Source: Candidatus Latescibacterota bacterium
GTDB taxonomy: Bacteria > JAAXHH01 > JACQVL01
Reading direction: 5' to 3'
Assembly (NCBI GenBank): GCA_016209865.1
Contig: JACQVL010000006.1
Coordinates: forward strand, 1-5,995
DNA length: 5,995 bases
This document shows, one piece after another, positions 1-4,750 of this stretch. Numbering within the stretch: position 1 is the first letter of the stretch; the number at the start of each line of letters is the position of its first letter. Under the pieces are notes generated by a model. The model did no database searches. It was not told where the DNA came from and worked only from the letters and a program-made list of their open reading frames with translations. The position numbers and the translations under genes were made by a program.

Positions 1-28
1 GGTCAGGGGTCGGGGGTCAGGGGTTAGT
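1..28. repeat. Heptamer tandem repeat GGTCAGG inside waaA
   Basis: Four consecutive 7-base units: GGTCAGG, GGTCGGG, GGTCAGG, GGTTAGT. The array may continue left of the window. It lies in frame within waaA; on the coding strand three units make 21 bases and so encode a 7-residue period (LTPDPRP, then LT). It resembles in form the short tandemly repeated heptamers (STRR) described in cyanobacteria, though a relationship is only inferred. Confidence 0.85.
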
Positions 29-927
29 ACAGACAGGGGCTGAATCTCGCTTCGCCGGATGAAGGGGAGTCCGTGCTCACGCAGGGATCGCTGCACGTCG
101 GGTAGGCGGTCGAGATGGCGAGGGGCGCAGATCAGTCGGGCTTCGGGATGACGAGCCCGCACGGCGATAAATGCCTCGAACACCATCTCCTCCTCGCCAG
201 GCCGCGTACTCCCGGCGATGATGACCGGCTCCGCCTCCGGCAGGCCGAGCATCTGGCGCAGGACGGTTCGGGACGAAGGAGGAGTTGAGGACATGAGATC
301 GACTTTCACGTTGCCGGTGACGATCACACGATCCGGGCTGGCTCCGCAGTCGATGAACCGATTCGCGTCCGTCTCTGTCTGCGCACAGAGGAGTGCCAGC
401 CGGGAGAGCATCCGGCGCGTGAGCCGTCTGATCGTCCGGTAGCGGGGATAGCTCCGGTCGGACATCCGCCCGTTGACGAGGGCGACGCGGCACCCGGACC
501 GCACTGCTTCCTCGATCAGACAGGGCCATAATTCTCCCTCGACGAAGACGAGCGCCCGAGGGGAGAACCGGACGAACGCCCGCCGGACGATGATCGGCAC
601 GTCGAGTGGGACAAGGCAGAGCCCATGCACATCGGGCACCATCCGCCGGGCGTGGTCGAGTCCGGTCCGCGTCATCGTGGACACGACCACCCGCCAGTCG
701 GGTTGTACCCGGATGAACGCGCTGACTATGGCTGTCAGTCCAGCCACTTCGCCGACCGACGCGGCATGAAACCAGATGACCGGCCGGTCGGAGGAGCCGT
801 TGACGGCCGGCAGGATGCCGACCCGATGCCGCATCCCCCTCCAGTTGGCCATCCCCGCGATGGCAAGAACAGGGGACGCGAGGAACGCGAGGAGCGTGGC
901 GAGAAAGGCGTAGAGGAAATACATCAT
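1..927 (-). CDS. waaA: 3-deoxy-D-manno-octulosonic acid (Kdo) transferase, 3' end beyond the window
   Basis: Transfers Kdo from CMP-Kdo to the lipid A precursor at the cytoplasmic face of the inner membrane. The 309 visible codons match the WaaA/KdtA family over their length: an N-terminal hydrophobic anchor (residues 2-26), the IWFHAASVGE block (51-60) whose last Glu (E60) aligns with the catalytic base known in this family, EGELWP (130-135), GNVKVD (205-210), STRPGEE (240-246) and PRHLDR (269-274). The C-terminal GT-B domain lies outside the window. Two adjacent ATGs (927 and 924) follow the acyltransferase stop after one base, so translation is probably coupled; no clear Shine-Dalgarno is seen. 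The last visible codons (301-309, LTPDPRPLT) are encoded by a heptamer repeat array. It sits where homologues have a linker before the next conserved block, so the gene is either extended there or soon ends; the window cannot tell. Identity is secure, completeness unknown. Confidence 0.93.
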   Translation of the reverse strand, partial: MMYFLYAFLATLLAFLASPVLAIAGMANWRGMRHRVGILPAVNGSSDRPVIWFHAASVGEVAGLTAIVSAFIRVQPDWRVVVSTMTRTGLDHARRMVPDVHGLCLVPLDVPIIVRRAFVRFSPRALVFVEGELWPCLIEEAVRSGCRVALVNGRMSDRSYPRYRTIRRLTRRMLSRLALLCAQTETDANRFIDCGASPDRVIVTGNVKVDLMSSTPPSSRTVLRQMLGLPEAEPVIIAGSTRPGEEEMVFEAFIAVRARHPEARLICAPRHLDRLPDVQRSLREHGLPFIRRSEIQPLSVLTPDPRPLT

Positions 928-928
928 A

Positions 929-1621
929 CTAACTGGATTCCCGCTTTCGCGGGATGGAATTATCAATCCGCAATCCGCAATCCGCAATCGGTAGAAGCTC
1001 TTCCTCCGCCTCGCGCATCGCCTCCATCAGCCGCGTTTCCAGCTCCACCCGTTTTGTCTCGACGACGGCCTCTGAACCATGCATCGGCACCGTGAGCGGC
1101 TCCCCGAACGCGACCACCGTCCGGGCGAACGGGAGCGGAACGATGAACCGGTCCCAGCTCGACAGGACGAGCTTGCGGGAGCAGGCGACCGCGAACGGGA
1201 CGATGGGAAGCCCGGAGCGCATGGCGATGTAGAGGATGCCCGCCTGAGCCTGGCGGCGCGGCCCGCGCGGCCCGTCCACCGTGATACCTAAGTCGTACCC
1301 CTCCATGCCCGCGACGACCATCTGGAACAACGCCTGCGTGCCTCCACGGGTGGACGATCCCCGGATCGTCGTGTAGCCTAATCGCTGGATCGTCCGACTG
1401 ATGTACTCCCCGTCCCGGTGCTGGCTGACGAGCACCCGGATGCCGCGATGCCGGAACGCATACGTGGCGATGAGGAGCCCCTCATGCCAGAACGCGTAGA
1501 TCACCGGTTGGTCGCCCGCTCTGGCCTTGTCAAAACGCTCCCCCCCGATGAACCGGACGGTACACGTCCGGCCCAGCGCGGTGATCAGCCAGGCGCCGAG
1601 AAGACCGATGAGAGAAAGCAT
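929..1621 (-). CDS. DUF374-family lysophospholipid acyltransferase-like protein (candidate LpxJ-type lipid A acyltransferase)
   Basis: A 230-aa membrane-associated acyltransferase. Family motifs are clear: WHEGLL (45-50) with the His-Glu pair, SQHRDGE (66-72), RGSSTRGG (87-94) and TVDGPRGPR (114-122). An N-terminal hydrophobic helix (about 1-17) would anchor it. DUF374 proteins include LpxJ, a non-canonical lipid A secondary acyltransferase known from Campylobacterota. The position between lpxB and waaA suggests a role in late acylation of lipid A, but substrate and acyl chain cannot be read from sequence. The start ATG lies two bases after a T-run of the upstream repeat element, and no Shine-Dalgarno is visible. 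The domain ends near residue 210; residues 211-230 (IADCGLR period, then SIPRKRESS) are translated from a heptamer array and a palindromic repeat and are probably not functional family sequence. The stop lies one base from the waaA ATG. Confidence 0.85.
   Translation of the reverse strand: MLSLIGLLGAWLITALGRTCTVRFIGGERFDKARAGDQPVIYAFWHEGLLIATYAFRHRGIRVLVSQHRDGEYISRTIQRLGYTTIRGSSTRGGTQALFQMVVAGMEGYDLGITVDGPRGPRRQAQAGILYIAMRSGLPIVPFAVACSRKLVLSSWDRFIVPLPFARTVVAFGEPLTVPMHGSEAVVETKRVELETRLMEAMREAEEELLPIADCGLRIDNSIPRKRESS
939..954 (-). repeat. Palindromic repeat, GAAA-capped hairpin upstream of waaA
   Basis: On the coding (minus) strand TCCCGC-GAAA-GCGGGA forms a 6-bp GC-rich stem with a GNRA tetraloop. 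The surrounding pattern, ATTCCC-type ends around a short core, resembles the dRS3-like palindromic repeats dispersed in many Gram-negative genomes. It is translated as part of the acyltransferase tail and ends 11 bases before the first waaA ATG, so in mRNA it could affect waaA initiation. That effect is inferred only. Confidence 0.7.
964..991. repeat. Heptamer tandem repeat CAATCCG in the acyltransferase tail
   Basis: Four units: CAATCCG three times, then CAATCGG. Read on the minus strand (CGGATTG) the array contains no stop in any frame, so the acyltransferase frame runs through it and gives the peptide IADCGLR in a 7-residue period. It starts at the point where the conserved domain ends. 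Confidence 0.88.
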
Positions 1622-1623
1622 GG

Positions 1624-1713
1624 AAAAAAGTGAAGAGTGAAGAGTGAAGAATTAAGAGTGAAAGACGAAGAGAACCAACGATATGCGATGTTTTGCACTC
1701 TTCACTCTTCACT
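1624..1713 (-). terminator. Possible attenuator or terminator-like structure between lpxB and the acyltransferase gene
   Basis: Read along the operon (minus strand), the 18-bp stem ends directly in TTTTTT, the layout of an intrinsic terminator. Against this, the loop is long (49 bases), the stem is only moderately GC, and the genes downstream belong to the same pathway. Partial attenuation, or an RNA-processing or stabilising stem, is as likely as full termination. The plus-strand reading also ends in T6 after two intervening bases, so the shape is bidirectional. Confidence 0.3.
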
Positions 1714-1721
1714 GCTTTTTT
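1624..1721. repeat. Inverted heptamer element between lpxB and the acyltransferase gene
   Basis: The left arm has six 7-base units at 1629-1670 (AGTGAAG three times, then degenerate AATTAAG, AGTGAAA, GACGAAG). The right arm has the inverse unit CTTCACT twice plus one degenerate copy (1693-1713). Bases 1629-1646 and 1696-1713 are perfectly complementary over 18 bp, separated by 49 bases. The arms are flanked by A6 on the left (1624-1629) and T6 on the right (1716-1721). The right arm contains the lpxB stop codon and the left edge lies two bases from the acyltransferase ATG, so the element fills the whole junction. No coding potential is seen in the 49-base centre. Confidence 0.88.
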
Positions 1722-2839
1722 GCCAGTTCTACCGCCATCCGCGCCACGCGCTCCGACGCGCCCGGACTGCCGAGCCGCGACCGGACGCCGTGGAGATCGC
1801 TCCGCATGCGTGCGAGACGAACCGGATCGTCGAGGAACTGGAGCGCTGCCGGGGCGAGAATGTCTGGAGTCACCTCGTCCTGGAGGAATTCCGGGACGAC
1901 GCGCTGGCCAGCGACAACGTTGACCAGCCCGATGTTCGGGACCGTCACCACGCGCTTCCCGATCCACCACGAGAGCCGGGCCATCTTGTACAGCACGAAC
2001 ATCGGCGTCCCCAGGCAGGCCGCCTCGAGGGTTGCCGTCCCAGATGCGACGAATAAGAAATCGGCGTGCTGCATGACGTCGTACGTCAGTCCTTCCACCA
2101 CGGCCATCTGTCCGGCCTGCGCGAGCAGGGGCGCGATCGTTTCCTGCTGGATCGTCGGGGCGAGGCCGATGACCCCCTGGAGACCTGGCATCGACCGGCG
2201 CATCTCCTGGATGGTGCCGATCATCGTGGGCAGCAGGCGAGAGACCTCCTGCCACCGGCTGCCCGGCAGCAGGCCGATGATGGGCTGCACGGGAACGAGT
2301 CCCGCCTGCTGACAGAACACCGGTTTATCGTGAATCGGGCGCACGACCTCCAGGAGGGGATGACCGACAAATTCCACACGACCGCCCGCCCGTTCGTACA
2401 GCTCGACTTCAAACGGAAACACGACCGCCATCCGGTCGACCAGCCGGACGATCGTCGAAACCCGGCCCGGCCGCCACGCCCAGACCTGCGGGCTGATGTA
2501 GTACAGGATGGGAATCCCGTGCCGCTTCGCCCGCCGGGCGAGGCGCAGGTTGAACTCCGGATAATCGATCAGGACGAGGACGTCTGGCCGGCGGTCGATG
2601 AACAGCCGCTCGAGGCGGCGGAACGCAGCCCGGACGAACGGGAGATGGCGGACGACCTCGACCAGCCCCATGAACGCGAACTGTTCGATGTGATAGATCG
2701 GTTCGAACCCCTCCCGACGCATCCGGTCGCCCCCGACCCCGAACACCTCGCCGTCCGGATCACATCCCCGCAGCGCCCGAACCAGGCCGGCCCCGTGCAG
2801 GTCTCCCGACGCTTCTCCCGCGATGATCATGATGCGCAT
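1709..2839 (-). CDS. lpxB: Lipid A disaccharide synthase
   Basis: Condenses UDP-2,3-diacylglucosamine with lipid X to form the tetraacyl disaccharide 1-phosphate, the committed disaccharide step of lipid A synthesis, at the inner membrane. At 376 aa it is close to the roughly 380 aa usual for LpxB. Motifs in order: AGEASGDLHGA (7-17), IDYPEFN with D92 (91-97), ISPQVWAWR (115-123), GLLPGSRWQEV (189-199, including the conserved Arg of the PGSR motif), ASGTATLEA (265-273) and NVVAGQRVVPEFLQ (307-320). The ATG at 2839 gives the family's canonical MRIMIIAGE start; the only in-frame extension upstream is repeat sequence starting at a TTG. The leader is CCTTTCT with no Shine-Dalgarno. The final codons AAG CAG TGA come from the right arm of the following repeat element, so the C-terminus (AKKQ) is probably repeat-derived. 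All key motifs are intact. Confidence 0.97.
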   Translation of the reverse strand: MRIMIIAGEASGDLHGAGLVRALRGCDPDGEVFGVGGDRMRREGFEPIYHIEQFAFMGLVEVVRHLPFVRAAFRRLERLFIDRRPDVLVLIDYPEFNLRLARRAKRHGIPILYYISPQVWAWRPGRVSTIVRLVDRMAVVFPFEVELYERAGGRVEFVGHPLLEVVRPIHDKPVFCQQAGLVPVQPIIGLLPGSRWQEVSRLLPTMIGTIQEMRRSMPGLQGVIGLAPTIQQETIAPLLAQAGQMAVVEGLTYDVMQHADFLFVASGTATLEAACLGTPMFVLYKMARLSWWIGKRVVTVPNIGLVNVVAGQRVVPEFLQDEVTPDILAPAALQFLDDPVRLARMRSDLHGVRSRLGSPGASERVARMAVELAKKQ

Positions 2840-2841
2840 AG

Positions 2842-2922
2842 AAAGGCAGTGACAAGTGACGAGTGACAAGTGACGAGCGAGAGTGAGACCTATTTGTTTT
2901 ACTCGTCACTCGTCACTGCTTT
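2842..2922. repeat. Inverted heptamer element between the methyltransferase gene and lpxB
   Basis: The left arm at 2848-2875 holds four 7-base units alternating AGTGACA, AGTGACG, AGTGACA, AGTGACG, followed by a decayed unit. The right arm at 2901-2917 holds CGTCACT twice plus a partial unit. Bases 2846-2864 and the complement of 2901-2919 match at 18 of 19 positions, with 36 bases between. The outer ends are AAAGGCAGTGAC on the left and, inverted, AAAGCAGTGACG on the right. The right arm carries the methyltransferase stop codon, and the left end lies two bases from the lpxB ATG. Confidence 0.88.
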
Positions 2923-3485
2923 AAATACCATCGGACCGCGATGGCGAGCGAGACGGCGAAGATCGATTGAAACGTCCGCCGGTCGCTCCGGAACGCGTCC
3001 CGCAGATCGAACGGCAGGGTGGAAGTGTACGGGTATGGCCGGATGTTCGGGAGAAACCTCGGGACGTGGGCCGCATACCGCCCATACTCTACCGGGAACG
3101 CCGCGCGCAAGTGGGCTTCTTCGAGCGAGACGATCAGTCCGTACTGGATGCCGAACGCCAGGACGAAGACGAGGAGCATGTACGGCATCCAGGCCCAGGC
3201 CATGATGCACAGGCCGAGGCTCAGGATGAAATTGCCGTCGTAAATCGGGTTCCGGACGTACGCATACGGTCCGTTGGTGATGAGGACGGACGCGCCGACG
3301 TGCCGGGTTCGCGTCGCCGATCCCGCGTACCCCACGGCCCACAGCCGGATGGATTCGCCCGCGAGCGTGATGAATCCTCCGGCAGCGAGTGAGGCTGGAC
3401 TGGGATCTGCCATGATGAGCACCAGGACGAGCAGGGGGAGCGGGGTGTAACTCCGTGCCCGGAACATCGCGGCGCGAACGTTCAT
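2913..3485 (-). CDS. Isoprenylcysteine/phospholipid methyltransferase-family membrane protein
   Basis: A 190-aa integral membrane protein of the ICMT/PEMT type, predicted to methylate a lipid or membrane-bound small molecule with S-adenosylmethionine. Hydrophobic segments lie at about 14-25, 33-51, 84-118 and 173-189. The family signature is in its C-terminal half: ITNGPYAYVRNPIY (69-82), then EEAHLRAAFPVEY (122-134) and YAAHVPRFLP (137-146), matching the usual GPY-x-x-VRNP...EE...F...Y...VPRFLP pattern. The substrate is not identifiable. Sitting between an oxidoreductase and lpxB it may act on an envelope lipid, but this is guilt by association. The ATG at 3485 was chosen because the extension upstream is low-quality sequence overlapping the hairpin repeat; a weak GGA lies about seven bases upstream. 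An internal ATG at 3467 is possible. The end, AAG CAG TGA, is supplied by the repeat element. Confidence 0.85.
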   Translation of the reverse strand: MNVRAAMFRARSYTPLPLLVLVLIMADPSPASLAAGGFITLAGESIRLWAVGYAGSATRTRHVGASVLITNGPYAYVRNPIYDGNFILSLGLCIMAWAWMPYMLLVFVLAFGIQYGLIVSLEEAHLRAAFPVEYGRYAAHVPRFLPNIRPYPYTSTLPFDLRDAFRSDRRTFQSIFAVSLAIAVRWYLKQ

Positions 3486-3500
3486 GAGATTCCATCTGGT

Positions 3501-3556
3501 GCAGGGGCGATCCTTGTGATCGCCCTCATCTGGGCGAATACGAGATTCGCCCCTAC
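3501..3556. repeat. Twin-hairpin palindromic repeat between the oxidoreductase and methyltransferase genes
   Basis: Two adjacent perfect 8-bp hairpins with 5-base loops: GGGCGATC/GATCGCCC (3505-3512 and 3518-3525) and GGGCGAAT/ATTCGCCC (3532-3539 and 3545-3552). The outer ends GCAGGGGCGA and, inverted, GTAGGGGCGA are also near-complementary, so the whole unit is an imperfect palindrome. The GTAGGGGCGA type of repeat is, to my knowledge, dispersed in several environmental bacterial genomes. It spans the 67-base gap between the two genes and overlaps the oxidoreductase stop codon. Confidence 0.82.
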
Positions 3557-4554
3557 AACCCTTGCTGTATCTTCTCCACGATCTCCAGTGAGATCCGGAG
3601 GGCCTCCCGGCCATCCTCCCCGGTCACGGGCGGGGGACAGGCTTCGCGGGCCGCGCGTACGAATGCGGCCAGTTCCAGGGCTAACGGCTCCGCGGGCGGA
3701 ACCGCCGGCCGTTCGCACAGGACCTGCCGTGTCCGGCCATCCGGGGTCGGGATCGTATAGGGAAGCGCCACCGTCCCCGGACGGGCGAGATGAGGGTCGA
3801 TCGACGCCCCGTCAGCGAGGCGATAGACCTCAGCCTGTCCTGCCAGGAAGTCCAGGGCGAGGTACGCGTCCCGCTGGAACAGGCGCATCTTCCGCATCTT
3901 CTTGAGCGAGATCCGGCTGGCCGTCACGTTCGCCACGCAGCCGTTGTGAAACCGTAGCCGGGCGTTGGCGATGTCGATCTGATCCGACACGACGGCGACG
4001 CCCGCCGCATCGACCTGCACGACGTCCGAACGGACGAGATGCCGGATGAGGTCGATGTCGTGGATCATCAGGTCATGGACGACGGAGACGTCAGTGCCGC
4101 GCGGGTCGAACGGGGACAGCCGGTGGGATTCGATGAAACCAGGGGAGAGCGCGAGACCGTCCAGCGCGCGCACGGCCGGGTTGAACCGTTCGATATGGCC
4201 GACCTGGAGGGTCACCCTGCGTGTTCGGGCGAGGTCGATGAGCGCGTCCGCCTCCTGGAGAGTCGTGGTGATCGGCTTCTCGATGAACGTGTGCATCCCG
4301 CGATCCAGCGCCTGTCTGCCGACGTCGAAATGGCTCGTCGTCGGGACGACGACGCTGACCGCCTCGACCGCGCGGTAGAGCGCGTCGAGGTCTGAAAAGA
4401 CAACCGCTCCGTGCCGTCCGGCCACCTCCTGGGCCCGGCCTCGATCCGTGTCGAACACCCCGGCTAAGGTGACATCCGGCAGACCGGCGTAGACACGAGC
4501 GTGTTCCTGGCCGAGTCGTCCGACCCCGATGACGGCCACGCGCAACGGATTCAC
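3553..4554 (-). CDS. Gfo/Idh/MocA-family NAD(P)-dependent oxidoreductase
   Basis: A 333-aa cytoplasmic sugar-type dehydrogenase with an N-terminal Rossmann fold: RVAVIGVGRLG carries G10-x-G12-x-x-G15, and FIEKPI has the family's Glu-Lys-Pro at 92-94, where the Lys is catalytic. The C-terminal substrate domain holds HDLMIHDIDL (160-169), the position of the conserved His/Asp pair. It heads the lipid A operon. Similar genes beside lpxA or lpxB occur in other diderms. One characterised relative is GnnA, which oxidises UDP-GlcNAc at C3 for diamino-sugar lipid A, but its partner aminotransferase GnnB is not in view, so no specific substrate is claimed. The GTG at 4554 is preferred: AAGGAG lies seven bases upstream and the residues beyond it are promoter sequence. 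The stop TAG falls within the twin-hairpin repeat. Confidence 0.93.
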   Translation of the reverse strand: MNPLRVAVIGVGRLGQEHARVYAGLPDVTLAGVFDTDRGRAQEVAGRHGAVVFSDLDALYRAVEAVSVVVPTTSHFDVGRQALDRGMHTFIEKPITTTLQEADALIDLARTRRVTLQVGHIERFNPAVRALDGLALSPGFIESHRLSPFDPRGTDVSVVHDLMIHDIDLIRHLVRSDVVQVDAAGVAVVSDQIDIANARLRFHNGCVANVTASRISLKKMRKMRLFQRDAYLALDFLAGQAEVYRLADGASIDPHLARPGTVALPYTIPTPDGRTRQVLCERPAVPPAEPLALELAAFVRAAREACPPPVTGEDGREALRISLEIVEKIQQGL

Positions 4555-4561
4555 GAGGAGA

Positions 4562-4567
4562 CTCCTT
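4562..4567 (-). promoter_or_regulatory. Ribosome binding site deciding the GTG start of the oxidoreductase
   Basis: AAGGAG on the minus strand with seven bases to GTG at 4554. It settles the start against the upstream ATG at 4602, which would add 16 hydrophobic residues encoded by the -10 region. Confidence 0.75.
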
Positions 4568-4588
4568 CGCTGGAGGATGAGGAATAAA

Positions 4589-4618
4589 ATAATATACGAC
4601 ATAGATGGATGGGGTCAA
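4589..4618 (-). promoter_or_regulatory. Predicted sigma-70 promoter of the lipid A operon
   Basis: On the minus strand TTGACC (4618-4613) is followed after 16 bases by TATATT (4596-4591), or after 18 bases by TATTAT (4594-4589). It is embedded in the only markedly AT-rich patch of the window and would give a leader of roughly 25-30 bases to the GTG at 4554. It is the only clear promoter seen for the five minus-strand genes. Confidence 0.6.
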
Positions 4619-4644
4619 CTGCTTTTCCATCGACCTTTCCTCTG

Positions 4645-4673
4645 TTGACAACCTGAAGGGACAGGGTTATTAT
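4645..4673 (+). promoter_or_regulatory. Predicted sigma-70 promoter of the YHS-lnt operon
   Basis: A perfect TTGACA (4645-4650), a 17-base spacer and TATTAT (4668-4673, five of six matches to TATAAT). The expected start is near 4680, giving a leader of about 70 bases that contains the 9-mer repeat. Its -35 lies 26 bases from the divergent -35 of the lipid A operon, so the two could be coregulated or compete. Confidence 0.7.
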
Positions 4674-4690
4674 ACTTGCCGAAATACGCG

Positions 4691-4717
4691 TTGCGGTCTT
4701 TGCGCCCTCTGCGGTTG
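4691..4717 (+). repeat. Nine-base tandem repeat in the YHS-lnt leader
   Basis: Three degenerate 9-mers: TTGCGGTCT, TTGCGCCCT, CTGCGGTTG. They sit between the predicted transcription start and the ribosome binding site. Unlike the other arrays the period is nine and there is no inverted partner. Chance similarity cannot be excluded with three imperfect units. Confidence 0.5.
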
Positions 4718-4736
4718 ACATGATGTGTGATCCAAG

Positions 4737-4743
4737 AAAGGAG
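4737..4743 (+). promoter_or_regulatory. Ribosome binding site of the YHS protein gene
   Basis: AAAGGAG with seven bases to ATG 4751. It selects this start over the in-frame ATG at 4727, which has no such site and would place acidic and basic residues before the signal peptide. Confidence 0.8.
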
Positions 4744-4750
4744 TCTTCTG

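Noticed and set aside
1629-1713. CRISPR-like array
   Set aside because: Units are only seven bases, directly adjacent and without spacers, and no cas gene is present.
1530-2255. Long open frame (241 codons) on the minus strand overlapping lpxB and the acyltransferase gene
   Set aside because: It is a GC-driven shadow: Arg/Pro/Gly-rich, with no recognisable motif, covering two genes whose motifs are certain.
2840-2869. In-frame TTG extension of lpxB giving ten extra residues
   Set aside because: The extension is encoded by the heptamer array, and the ATG at 2839 gives the family's canonical N-terminus.
4555-4580. Stem that could hide the AAGGAG site of the oxidoreductase (CTCC-AGCGAA-GGAG)
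   Set aside because: Only four base pairs, expected often by chance in this sequence; no basis for a riboswitch or thermosensor claim.
4713-4720. Second TTGACA-like -35 (4715-4720) just upstream of the YHS gene
   Set aside because: No -10 follows before the ribosome binding site and start codon.
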